Positions 15,557 through 24,255 of a DNA stretch of 37,678 nucleotides are shown in pieces. Within the stretch, counting starts at the first letter, position 1. Each line of letters starts with the position of its first letter. Made by a program: the position numbers and the translations under genes. The notes under the pieces were generated by a model. The model was given only the letters and a program-made list of their open reading frames with translations, was not told the origin of the DNA and did no database searches. This DNA is from CAYSCS01 sp964429695 (GTDB lineage: Bacteria; Acidobacteriota; Aminicenantia; Aminicenantales; Aminicenantaceae), in NCBI GenBank assembly GCA_964429695.1, contig CAYSCS010000046.1, positions 1-37,678 on the forward strand, given 5' to 3'.

Positions 15557-17704
15557 ATGGTAGATGAAAGAAATGATTTCTCCCTGATTGCAAAAAAGCT
15601 GGATCCTATCTTCTATCCAAAATCAATTGCCATAATAGGCGCCTCCAGAGAAGAAGGAAGTGTCGGACATTCTCTTCTCGCCAACATCATAGATAGCCGC
15701 TTTAAAGGCATTGTCTATCCGGTAAACCCCAAGGCATGGGGAATATTAGGCATAAAATGCTACGCAAGGGTTTTAGACATTCCCGAAAGGGTGGACCTTG
15801 CGATCATCGTCGTCCCTGCACGCTTCGTTCCCGAAGTTCTCGAAGAATGTGGAGAAAAGCAAATCAAAGGGACAATAGTCATCTCTGCAGGGTTTAAGGA
15901 GATAGGTGGAGATGGGGTTCGACTCGAGGAAGAAGTAAAGAAGATTGCACAAAAATTTGGAATTTCTCTCTTGGGTCCAAACTGTCTAGGAGTGATTAAT
16001 ACCGACCCCTCCTCTTCCTTAAATGCCACCTTTGGCACTCCCATGCCACGACAGGGTAACATATCTTTCATCTCCCAAAGCGGAGCATTATGTGTGGCTG
16101 TGCTCGATTATGCCAAAGAAACTAAAATTGGATTTTCCAAATTCATCAGCATGGGCAATAAGGCTGGGGTGAATGAGAATGAGCTGCTTATGTACTTGAA
16201 AGACGACCCTCGAACAGATGTGATTCTGATGTACCTTGAAGACCTCTCAAACGGCAGGGAATTCATGTCGATAGCAAGGGAAATAACAACCCACCCTACA
16301 CACCCTAAGCCCATCATCGCCTTGAAAGCAGGAAGAACGCTCCTTGGCGCTAAGGCTGCTTCTTCCCATACAGGCTCCCTCGCAGGCTCGGACAAGGTTT
16401 ATGACGCAATTTTTAGCCAGTCAGGAGTCCAAAGAGGAGAAACTTTGGAAGAAGTCTTCAATCTCGTCAAAGTCTTCTCTACTCAACCGCTTCCTAAGGG
16501 AAAAAACGTCGCCATCATCACTAACTCAGGTGGACCGGGAATACTCGCTACTGACGCCTGCATCAGAAATGGACTGAACATTGCCCCCTTTTCCCCAACA
16601 ACCCTCAAGGTGTTAAAAAAGGTTCTCCCACCTTCCCTAAACATAAACAATCCTCTAGACCTCATCGCCGAGGCTCAATATGAACAATATAAACTCACTC
16701 TCGAAGCAATCCTAAAGGACCAAAATGTGCATTCCTGTATCATAATTGTGACTGCAACCGCATTTACCAATGTAGAAAAGATAGCCGAGGCTGTGGTCAA
16801 AACATCCAAGGCCTCAAGAAAACCCATCCTCTGCTGTCTGCTAGGCGTCTATGACATTTCTCGAGCAGAAGAAATTCTCGAAGAGAACTGCATTCCTCAT
16901 TATAGATTTCCAGAAGCAGCCGCTAAAGCGCTTGCCGAAATGACCGAATTCACCTCCTGGCTGAGAAGGCCCAAGACAGAAATAAAAAAATTCAAAGTCA
17001 ATAAGCCTCAGGCACAAAGAATCATAGAGCAAGCAAAAAAAGAAGGAAGGCGTTTCCTGCTGGAGCACGAAGCGTATGAAATCTTAAAGGCCTACAATTT
17101 TCCAGTCATCGACTTCCGGCTGGCCACAAACGAATCACAGGCCATAGAGGCCGCAAAAGAGATTGGCTTCCCAGTCGTCTTGAAAATAGCTTCCCCTGAT
17201 ATCCTTCACAAATTCGATTTTGGAGGGGTAAGACTCAACATAGAGAGTCAAAAGGAACTACGTCGAGCTTATCACGAAATCAGAAAAAAGGTACTACACA
17301 AGAAGCCCGACGCCTCGATAGCAGGCTTTATGGTAGAAAAGATGGCACCCGAGGGAAAAGAAGTGATTCTGGGAATGAATAGAGACCCCCAGTTTGGACC
17401 AATCCTGATGTTTGGATTGGGAGGAATCTACGTTGAGGCCTTGGAAGATGTAACCTTCAGGCTCGCCCCCATTCGAGAGCTAACTGCCAAGTTGATGATC
17501 ACCAAGACCAAAACCTATAAAATCTTGGAAGGATATCGAGGAGGCCCCGTGTATGATATAGATTCTATAGCTGATTGTCTCAAGCGGCTCTCCCAATTGG
17601 TGGTAGAGCTAGAAGACATTCAAGAACTAGACATAAATCCACTCTTCGTCTATGAAAAAGGAAAAGGCTGTCTCATCGTGGATGCAAGAATCATTCTGAG
17701 CTAA
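15557..17704 (+). CDS. Acetate--CoA ligase (ADP-forming), fused alpha-beta subunits
   Basis: Converts acyl-CoA, ADP and phosphate to free acid, CoA and ATP (reversible), giving substrate-level ATP in fermentation of peptides or sugars. The 715-aa protein is an alpha-beta fusion: a CoA-binding Rossmann domain (IAIIGASREEGSVGHSL, about 20-120), two CoA-ligase-like domains with the phospho-accepting histidine H271 in SSHTGSLAGSD, and a C-terminal ATP-grasp domain from about residue 495 (YEILKAYNFPV, FPVVLKIASPDILHKFDFGGV, MFGLGGIYVE). Such fusions occur in archaea and anaerobic bacteria. Acetyl-CoA is the usual substrate, but broader acyl or aryl specificity cannot be excluded. With the peptidases in the window, it fits growth on peptides. 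Confidence 0.92.
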   Translation: MVDERNDFSLIAKKLDPIFYPKSIAIIGASREEGSVGHSLLANIIDSRFKGIVYPVNPKAWGILGIKCYARVLDIPERVDLAIIVVPARFVPEVLEECGEKQIKGTIVISAGFKEIGGDGVRLEEEVKKIAQKFGISLLGPNCLGVINTDPSSSLNATFGTPMPRQGNISFISQSGALCVAVLDYAKETKIGFSKFISMGNKAGVNENELLMYLKDDPRTDVILMYLEDLSNGREFMSIAREITTHPTHPKPIIALKAGRTLLGAKAASSHTGSLAGSDKVYDAIFSQSGVQRGETLEEVFNLVKVFSTQPLPKGKNVAIITNSGGPGILATDACIRNGLNIAPFSPTTLKVLKKVLPPSLNINNPLDLIAEAQYEQYKLTLEAILKDQNVHSCIIIVTATAFTNVEKIAEAVVKTSKASRKPILCCLLGVYDISRAEEILEENCIPHYRFPEAAAKALAEMTEFTSWLRRPKTEIKKFKVNKPQAQRIIEQAKKEGRRFLLEHEAYEILKAYNFPVIDFRLATNESQAIEAAKEIGFPVVLKIASPDILHKFDFGGVRLNIESQKELRRAYHEIRKKVLHKKPDASIAGFMVEKMAPEGKEVILGMNRDPQFGPILMFGLGGIYVEALEDVTFRLAPIRELTAKLMITKTKTYKILEGYRGGPVYDIDSIADCLKRLSQLVVELEDIQELDINPLFVYEKGKGCLIVDARIILS

Positions 17705-17758
17705 ACTTAGGCCTTAACTTAAATTCTAAAATCCCAGCAAATATCAGCCAAAGCCAAA

Positions 17759-17786
17759 TTGACAAGACAGAGGCGGCTGATATAAT
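17759..17786 (+). promoter_or_regulatory. Strong promoter of the AlkP operon (leaderless geometry)
   Basis: Perfect TTGACA (17759-17764) and perfect TATAAT (17781-17786) are separated by 16 bases. The -10 ends 10 bases before the ATG at 17797 and there is no Shine-Dalgarno sequence, so transcription should begin within a few bases of the start codon. Confidence 0.75.
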
Positions 17787-17796
17787 TAAATGTTTC

Positions 17797-19095
17797 ATGA
17801 ATCTATTCAAAAAGAAAAAAAGCAGAAAAAGAGCCTGTCTCATAGGACTCGATGGAGTCCCTTTTTCGCTTCTCAATGAGCTGGCTGAAAAAGGAATCCT
17901 GGAAGAAACTTCAAAGATAATTAAATCAGGTTATCTCCATAGAATGAAGGCAAGTCTTCCCGAAATCTCCGCAGTTAGCTGGACAGATTTCATGACTGGC
18001 TCCAACCCGGGTTCTCATGGAATATTTGGTTTCACAGACTTCAAAAAAAACTCATACGATTTGCGTTTTCCAAGCTTCTTGGATTTGAAGAAAGAAACAT
18101 TTTGGGACAAACTGGGGAGAGAGAACAAAAGATGCATCATCATCAACCAACCGTCTACCTATCCAGCGAGAAAGATTAATGGTGTTTTAATTTCTGGATT
18201 TGTAGCCCTTGACCTTTCCAAGGCTGTCTATCCTCTTTCTTTAAAGCCGGAGCTTGAAAAAATAGGTTATCAAATTGACATTGATACTTTTCGCTCTAGA
18301 GAAGACCATGAGTTTTTATGGAAAGATCTAGAAAAGACCCTCCAAGCCCGCTTTAAAGCATGGGAATTACTCTGGGGAGAGGACTGGGATTACTTTGAAT
18401 TTGTAATCACAGGAACAGACCGTCTCCACCATTTCTTATGGAATGCCTATCAAGATGAAAAACATCCTTACCATCAAAATTTTTTGAATTATTATAAAAA
18501 AATAGATGAGATTGTGGGCAAAATAGTTAAGGAATACGAAAACCTTTCTAAAAACAATCATGGATTGTTTCTCATTTCTGACCATGGTTTCACGGAAATT
18601 GAACAGGAGGTCTACCTCAACGCGTGGTTTGAAAAAGAGGGTTTTCTCCATTATGAGAAACCAGCCCCCAATGAGCTAAAAGAAATTTCCTCGAAAACGA
18701 AAGCTTTTGTCATGGAACCAAACAGAATTTATATAAACTTGAAAAGAAAATTCCCGAAAGGATGTGTGGAAGAAGAAGAAAAAGAAGAGCTCAAGAAAGA
18801 AATAAGAGAAAGGCTGGAAAAGCTGGATTATGGAGGGAAAAGAGTAGTTCGGAAGGTTTTTGATGTCGAGGAAATATACTCTGGTCCTCACGTAGCTGAA
18901 GGGCCAGACCTCATTGTTCTCTCTGAATATGGATTCGACATTAAGGCATCAGTCAAGAAAAGAGAAATATTTGGTCGCTCAAACCTTCAAGGGATGCATA
19001 CTTGGGATGACGCCTTTTTCTGGTCGATTGAGGATTATGGCGAGAATCTATTTATTTCTGATGTGGCTCAATTCATCTTGGAGAGCATGAAATGA
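17797..19095 (+). CDS. AlkP-superfamily phosphohydrolase/phosphomutase (COG3379-like), cytoplasmic
   Basis: A 432-aa enzyme of the alkaline phosphatase/nucleotide pyrophosphatase superfamily. The first metal ligand is D19 in CLIGLDG; the probable nucleophile is S58 in ISAVSW, followed by DFMTGSNPGSHGIFGF. The second metal site is given by GTDRLHH, LISDHGF and the late GMHTWDD histidine. No signal peptide or membrane segment is present, so it is cytoplasmic, while its two downstream paralogues carry membrane or Tat leaders. It is shorter than they are because it lacks the inserted central beta domain. It starts the operon and overlaps the second AlkP gene by ATGA. The substrate is unknown; phosphodiesters, phosphoglycerol groups or sugar phosphates are possible. 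Confidence 0.85.
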   Translation: MNLFKKKKSRKRACLIGLDGVPFSLLNELAEKGILEETSKIIKSGYLHRMKASLPEISAVSWTDFMTGSNPGSHGIFGFTDFKKNSYDLRFPSFLDLKKETFWDKLGRENKRCIIINQPSTYPARKINGVLISGFVALDLSKAVYPLSLKPELEKIGYQIDIDTFRSREDHEFLWKDLEKTLQARFKAWELLWGEDWDYFEFVITGTDRLHHFLWNAYQDEKHPYHQNFLNYYKKIDEIVGKIVKEYENLSKNNHGLFLISDHGFTEIEQEVYLNAWFEKEGFLHYEKPAPNELKEISSKTKAFVMEPNRIYINLKRKFPKGCVEEEEKEELKKEIRERLEKLDYGGKRVVRKVFDVEEIYSGPHVAEGPDLIVLSEYGFDIKASVKKREIFGRSNLQGMHTWDDAFFWSIEDYGENLFISDVAQFILESMK

Positions 19096-21239
19096 AGCAG
19101 GGAAATAAGCCCTTGAAATTCAGGAAATTTTCTTTTGCTTTCCTCTTTTTTATGGCCCTCTCTTTACCTCTCAAAGCCTACATCGGCCCGGGTGCTGGTT
19201 TTGCCTTCCTTTCTTCTTTTCTGGTTCTTTTTCTCACCTTCATCCTCGCCCTTCTATCTCTCCTTTCTTGGCCTTTTCGCTTCGTTTTGCGTATCATAAA
19301 AGGAGAGAAAGCCTACAGGAAGAGTTTTATAAAAAAACTAATCATCATCGGACTTGACGGCCTCGAGCCTTCGCTCGTAGAAAAATTTATGGCTGAGGGG
19401 AAACTCCCTAATTTTTCGAGACTAAAAGAAGAGGGAGGCTACTCAAGGCTCCAGACCACCATTCCTGCTATCTCTCCTGTAGCCTGGTCATCTTTCATGA
19501 CAGGATGTAATCCCGCCAAACACAACATCTTTGATTTCCTCAGCCGTGACCCGAGAAGCTATCTTCCCGACCTTTCTTCCGCAAGAATTGGAAAACCAAA
19601 AAAGACCGTCTCTATTGGAAAGTACAACATCCCGCTTTCCAAACCTGAGATTAAAGCTTTAAGGAAAAGCATTCCTTTCTGGAAAATTTTGGGAGATCAT
19701 GGAATCTTCAGCACCATTATTCGCGTCCCGATAACCTTCCCCCCTGAGAAATTCAGGGGCCATTTACTCTCTGGGATGTGCGCTCCTGATCTGAAAGGAA
19801 GTCAGGGAACTTTTTTCTACTACACCTCTGACAAGGAAAAGATAAAGAAACGCGAAGGGGGAATAAACATCTTGGTAAACCTTGAAGGCGATGAGATAAA
19901 CACCTATATCTCAGGTCCTGAGAATTCATTCTTGAAAAAGAAAGAAGAAATCAACATCCCCTTAAAAATAAGAATCGATAGAAAAAAAGAGATTGCTTGG
20001 ATACAGGTCTCAGGACAAAAATTTTCCTTAGGAAAACAAACCTTCTCTGACTGGGTGAGATTAACATTCAAGCCCGGGCTCGGAATGAAAATCAGGGCAA
20101 TCTGCCGTTTTTATATTCTTGAGTTTCATCCCCACTTTGAAATGTATGTCACTCCTTTAAACATCGACCCTGAAAAGCCTGCTCTTCCCATTTCCCATCC
20201 TTTTATTTACTCTGTTTATCTCAGTAAACTTTTAGGAAGTTTCATCACCCTTGGAGAGGCGAACGATACCTGGGCTCTAAATGAAGATGTGCTGAGCGAG
20301 AAGGCCTTCCTTGAATTAACTTATTCAAACCATAGAGAATGGGAAGGAATGCTCTTTAATGCGTTGGAGAAAACAAGTAAAGGAGTCGTAGTGTGTGTAT
20401 TTGAAACAACCGATAGCATCCAACACATGTTCTGGCGCTATCTTGATAAGAAACATCCTGCCCTGAAAACAGGACAAGCAAAGATGAGTGCCAAGGTCAT
20501 AGAAGAACTTTATCAGAAAATGGACGACCTTGTGGGAAAAGTGTTAAAAAAGCTTGACCGCCAAAGCTTCCTCATCATCATTTCAGACCATGGCTTCAAG
20601 TCTTTTCGTAGGGGCGTCAACCTGAATTCATGGCTCTATCTAAATGGATATTTAAGCCTCAAGAATGGAAAAAAAGAGAGTGAAGAATGGTTCAAAGATG
20701 TAGACTGGGAAAGAACTAAAGCCTATGGTCTCGGTCTGGGAGGAATCTATCTCAACCTAAAAGGGAGGGAGGCCAAGGGAATAGTCAACCCAGGCGACGA
20801 AGAGAAGGCTTTAAAAAATGAGATAATTCAAAAATTGAGCGGACTCAAAGACAACGAGAATAATGAAAAAGCAATCAACAAAATCTTCGATAGAGATGAA
20901 ATCCCCGCGGGTCCTTATAAAGAAAACTGTCCTGACCTAATCGTTGGCTACAACGAAGGTTATCGGGTCTCTTGGGATTCAGTAATAGGGAAAGTAAACG
21001 ACAACTATTTTGAGGACAACAGGAAAGCCTGGAGTGGAGACCATTGTATAGACCCTGGAGTCGTTCCTGGAGTCCTGTTTACTTCCCAGAAAATATCTAC
21101 TCCAAGTCCTTCAATCATAGATATTGCCCCCACTGCGCTCGAACTTTTCGGGATTGAAATTCCACCCTATATGGACGGCCGCCCTCTGGTGAAGGCGAAT
21201 TTAAAAGAGAAAATGGAAAATAAAAGAGAAAAGAAATGA
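19092..21239 (+). CDS. Membrane-anchored AlkP-superfamily enzyme (COG3379-like)
   Basis: A 715-aa paralogue of the neighbouring genes. Two hydrophobic segments at the N-terminus (about 13-30 and 36-62, with the AYIGPGAGF turn between) anchor it to the membrane; the catalytic domain starts near residue 83. D89 (GLDG) and S128 (ISPVAW) form the first metal site and probable nucleophile, followed by SFMTGCNPAKHNIFDF. A large insert of about 200 residues with beta-strand character separates the two halves of the active site, which is completed by TTDSIQHMFW, IISDHGF and SGDHC. With a two-segment hairpin the catalytic domain would be cytoplasmic; if the first segment is a cleaved signal the domain would still follow one membrane span. 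It overlaps both neighbours by four bases. Confidence 0.87.
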   Translation: MKQGNKPLKFRKFSFAFLFFMALSLPLKAYIGPGAGFAFLSSFLVLFLTFILALLSLLSWPFRFVLRIIKGEKAYRKSFIKKLIIIGLDGLEPSLVEKFMAEGKLPNFSRLKEEGGYSRLQTTIPAISPVAWSSFMTGCNPAKHNIFDFLSRDPRSYLPDLSSARIGKPKKTVSIGKYNIPLSKPEIKALRKSIPFWKILGDHGIFSTIIRVPITFPPEKFRGHLLSGMCAPDLKGSQGTFFYYTSDKEKIKKREGGINILVNLEGDEINTYISGPENSFLKKKEEINIPLKIRIDRKKEIAWIQVSGQKFSLGKQTFSDWVRLTFKPGLGMKIRAICRFYILEFHPHFEMYVTPLNIDPEKPALPISHPFIYSVYLSKLLGSFITLGEANDTWALNEDVLSEKAFLELTYSNHREWEGMLFNALEKTSKGVVVCVFETTDSIQHMFWRYLDKKHPALKTGQAKMSAKVIEELYQKMDDLVGKVLKKLDRQSFLIIISDHGFKSFRRGVNLNSWLYLNGYLSLKNGKKESEEWFKDVDWERTKAYGLGLGGIYLNLKGREAKGIVNPGDEEKALKNEIIQKLSGLKDNENNEKAINKIFDRDEIPAGPYKENCPDLIVGYNEGYRVSWDSVIGKVNDNYFEDNRKAWSGDHCIDPGVVPGVLFTSQKISTPSPSIIDIAPTALELFGIEIPPYMDGRPLVKANLKEKMENKREKK

Positions 21240-23221
21240 AGACTTTGAAGAGAAGAGAGTTTCTTAAAGTTGGTTTATTTTCTTCCCTCTTTCTGGCGGA
21301 AAACGCAAGAAAAGAACTCTTTGCAAAAACCCTGGGGAAGAGAGAAACTTCAAAGAAAATCCTGATTCTGGGTTTTGACGGTATGGACCCCAACCTCCTC
21401 TGGATATGGGTAAAGGAAGGAAAACTTCCTGCTTTTCAAAAACTCATGAGTGAGGGGGATTTCAAGCCCCTCGGAACAAGTATACCCCCCCAAAGCCCGG
21501 TTGCCTGGTCAAACTTCATCACAGGAATGGACCCGGGGGGGCATGGTATTTTTGATTTTGTTCATCGCGACCCAGAAAGTTATATCCCCATTTTCTCTGC
21601 TTCCTCAACTGAAGAACCGAAAAAAAACATCAAACTGGGGAACTATGTTCTCCCCCTTTCAGGAGGCAATGTTAAACTCCTGCGCAAAGGAAAAGCTTTC
21701 TGGCAAATCCTCGAAACTTACGACATCCCCGCTACAGTCTTCAAAATACCCTCAAACTACCCACCCGCAGAAACAAAACAGAGGACTCTCTCGGGAATGG
21801 GGACTCCTGATATTCTGGGAACGTATGGAATATTTAACTATTACACCGATGAACCCACTGAAATGAAAGAAGACATCGGCGGAGGAAGAATTCATGAAGT
21901 ATATGTCATTGGTAACAGAGTGGAAGCAAGACTTCCCGGTCCTATAAATACCTTCAAGAAAGATAGGCCCGAATCGTATCTCGATTTCAAGGTGTTCATA
22001 GACCCTGAAAATCCCCTGGCAAAGATCTCAATCCAGGATCATGAATTCATCCTAAAAGAGGGCGAATGGAGTGAATGGAAGAGAATTCGTTTTGAAATGA
22101 TTCCCACCCAGAGCGTGAGTGGAATATGTCAATTTTATCTGAAACAGATAAGACCTTCATTTAAACTTTATGTTTCACCTATCAACATCGACCCTGCAAA
22201 GCCTGCTCTCCCCATTTCCACTCCAGAAGGATACTCTAAAGAATTGGCAAGGCGATTTGGTCCCTTTTTCACCAAGGGTCTTCCTGCTGATACCAAAGCC
22301 CTCGACCATGATGTATTGGACGAGAAAGAGTTCCTTGAACTCGACGACTTTGTTCTCAAGGAAAGGAAAGAAATTTTCGAGTACGAACTCTCCCGTTTCG
22401 AATCAGGCCTTCTATTTTATTATGTTTCGAGCACTGATCAAAGACAGCACATGTTCTGGCGTTTGATTGACAGGAAACATCCCCTATATGACGAAAAACT
22501 AGCGGCTCAATTTGGAAACACAATCGAAAATATTTATCAAGAAGCGGACAAAATGTTAACCAAAGCCATGGAAAAGGTGGATAAAAATACACTGCTGATG
22601 GTCATCTCAGATCACGGATTTACTCCTTTCCGCCGTTGCTTCAACCTCAACACCTGGCTCAAAGAAAATGGCTATCTCAAACTCATCCAGGAATGGAGGC
22701 AGGGAGAGACTGAATTCTTTCAAAACACTGACTGGTCGAGGACAAAAGCTTATGCTTATGGGATAAATAGCCTCTACATTAACGAACAAGGAAGAGAGGC
22801 TGAAGGAATCGTAAAGCCAGGAAAAGAGAAAGATGCCCTGGTGAGGGAAATAGCAGAAAAGCTTGAAAGGGTCGTCGACCCTTTGACGGGAGAAAGGGTT
22901 ATCCTCAATGCTTATATCACTAAAAATGTTTACCATGGACCTGAGGCAAAAAATGCCCCAGAGATTATTATAGGCTACAACAGGGGCTATCGAGCCTCAT
23001 GGGCCACACCTCTAGGAAGAATACCAAAACCTCTCTTCGAGGATAACAGGCAAAAATGGAGTGGCGATCATTGTATGGACCCTTCTATCCTAGCGGGGAT
23101 ACTTCTCACGAATCAAAAAATTAAAAGAGAAGCGCCCGCGCTTCACGACCTTACAGCCACAATTCTTAAGGTCTTTGACATCGAAATACCTCAAGAAATG
23201 ATAGGTAAACCAATATTTTGA
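21236..23221 (+). CDS. Tat-exported AlkP-superfamily enzyme (COG3379-like)
   Basis: A 661-aa close paralogue of the preceding protein. The N-terminus KRREFLKVG is a near-consensus twin-arginine motif followed by a short hydrophobic stretch (LFSSLFLA), which predicts export in folded form with metals loaded in the cytoplasm. D48 (GFDG) and S87 (QSPVAW) mark the first metal site and nucleophile, then NFITGMDPGGHGIFDF. A central inserted domain of about 200 residues is shared with the membrane-anchored paralogue (compare the PINIDPAKPALPIS segment with PLNIDPEKPALPIS). SSTDQRQHMFW, VISDHGF and SGDHC complete the site. It overlaps the previous gene by ATGA. Confidence 0.87.
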   Translation: MKTLKRREFLKVGLFSSLFLAENARKELFAKTLGKRETSKKILILGFDGMDPNLLWIWVKEGKLPAFQKLMSEGDFKPLGTSIPPQSPVAWSNFITGMDPGGHGIFDFVHRDPESYIPIFSASSTEEPKKNIKLGNYVLPLSGGNVKLLRKGKAFWQILETYDIPATVFKIPSNYPPAETKQRTLSGMGTPDILGTYGIFNYYTDEPTEMKEDIGGGRIHEVYVIGNRVEARLPGPINTFKKDRPESYLDFKVFIDPENPLAKISIQDHEFILKEGEWSEWKRIRFEMIPTQSVSGICQFYLKQIRPSFKLYVSPINIDPAKPALPISTPEGYSKELARRFGPFFTKGLPADTKALDHDVLDEKEFLELDDFVLKERKEIFEYELSRFESGLLFYYVSSTDQRQHMFWRLIDRKHPLYDEKLAAQFGNTIENIYQEADKMLTKAMEKVDKNTLLMVISDHGFTPFRRCFNLNTWLKENGYLKLIQEWRQGETEFFQNTDWSRTKAYAYGINSLYINEQGREAEGIVKPGKEKDALVREIAEKLERVVDPLTGERVILNAYITKNVYHGPEAKNAPEIIIGYNRGYRASWATPLGRIPKPLFEDNRQKWSGDHCMDPSILAGILLTNQKIKREAPALHDLTATILKVFDIEIPQEMIGKPIF

Positions 23222-23231
23222 GGAGGCCATT

Positions 23232-23423
23232 TTGGGCAAAGTAAAAATTAAACTGGAAAAGGAGCTCTTCAAGAAGGCCAGAAAATACGCTGAAATATGC
23301 GGCTATTCCTCTCCCGAAGAGTTCATCACTCATTGCCTGGAAAAAGAACTGGCGAAACTCGATGAAGTTGAATCTGAAGAAGAAATAAAGAAAAAATTAA
23401 AAGGACTTGGATATATTTCCTGA
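23232..23423 (+). CDS. 63-aa ribbon-helix-helix-like protein with LGY tail
   Basis: A small protein starting with TTG at 23232, five bases after a perfect AGGAGG. The first 43 residues fit a ribbon-helix-helix pattern: strand VKIKL, helix of ELFKKARKYAEICG, turn YSSPEE and second helix FITHCLEKELAKL. A charged stretch leads to the C-terminal KKLKGLGYIS. Similar (K/R)LxxLGY ends are familiar at the C-termini of sulfatase/AlkP-type proteins and TPR-linked enzymes in Acidobacteriota-like genomes, so the tail may be a conserved docking element; this is from memory and unverified. Its place between the AlkP genes and the EMC3-like gene suggests a part in the same process rather than, or as well as, DNA binding. 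Confidence 0.75.
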   Translation: MGKVKIKLEKELFKKARKYAEICGYSSPEEFITHCLEKELAKLDEVESEEEIKKKLKGLGYIS

Positions 23424-23430
23424 AGCTGAG

Positions 23431-24255
23431 ATGTGGGTTTTTAACTCTATCCTGGGAAATATTTTCACCTTCTTTATCTATCCTTTTAAAGAAATGAACC
23501 CTTGGATAGGGCTAACCTACATCTCTTTCTTGACAGCAGTTTTTATGCTCTTTGTCTTCCGTATCTTCTCCAACCAGAAAGGAATCAAACAGATAAAAAA
23601 TAAAATCAAGGCTCATCTTCTTGAGATACGTCTTTATAAAGATAGCTTGAGTCAAACATTGAAGGCACAAACGAGCATTCTCAAATATAACCTCAAATAC
23701 ATGAGCTATTCTATTAAACCCATGCTGATAATGATCATTCCTCTTGTCATAATCCTGATCCAGCTCAACCTCTGGTTCAATTCTCTTCCTTTAGCCCCTG
23801 AGGAAAGAACGTTGTTGAAGGTCAAACTGGATAATGAGGTTGACCTCCTCACTACATCTTTTTCCATAGAAGAAACTCCGGCAATCAAGGTTGAAACCTC
23901 CCCCCTCAGAATTGAGGAAACTAACGAAGTGAACTGGCGTATTCGGGCTTTGGAGAATGGTTCTCATAAAATTAAGCTGAGAATTGGAGGAGATTCACTT
24001 TTGAAAGAAATCAGAATTGGCGAAAGCTCTTTAGGCAGAATTTCTAAAATAAAAATCAGAAAAAACTTATTAAATGAACTCCTTAATCCTGGAGAGCCTC
24101 CCCTTCCTGGAGATATTCCGGTGAAGAGCATTGAGATCAATTATCCTTCAAGATTTCCAGAAATTGCAGGTATCCCTCTCTGGCTTTTAGCCTATTTCGC
24201 TCTCTCCATCATCTTTGCCTTCTTGCTCAAGGCTCCTCTTAAAGTTGAAATCTGA
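23431..24255 (+). CDS. EMC3/DUF106-like Oxa1-superfamily membrane protein with an inserted extracytoplasmic domain
   Basis: A 274-aa membrane protein. Segment 24-45 is the first membrane helix; 50-95 is a charged helical hairpin; SIKPMLIMIIPLVIILIQL (94-112) closely follows the KPM...IP...I pattern of the second helix of archaeal DUF106/EMC3 proteins; and GIPLWLLAYFALSIIFAFLL (247-266) matches the last helix. These belong to the YidC/Oxa1/EMC3 insertase superfamily. Unlike the archaeal proteins, about 125 residues with beta-strand character (118-245) lie between the last two helices. The start chosen is ATG 23431, 8 bases after the preceding gene; a TTG at 23407 is possible. The 3' end overlaps the opposing nitroreductase gene by 69 bases. 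Confidence 0.7.
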   Translation: MWVFNSILGNIFTFFIYPFKEMNPWIGLTYISFLTAVFMLFVFRIFSNQKGIKQIKNKIKAHLLEIRLYKDSLSQTLKAQTSILKYNLKYMSYSIKPMLIMIIPLVIILIQLNLWFNSLPLAPEERTLLKVKLDNEVDLLTTSFSIEETPAIKVETSPLRIEETNEVNWRIRALENGSHKIKLRIGGDSLLKEIRIGESSLGRISKIKIRKNLLNELLNPGEPPLPGDIPVKSIEINYPSRFPEIAGIPLWLLAYFALSIIFAFLLKAPLKVEI

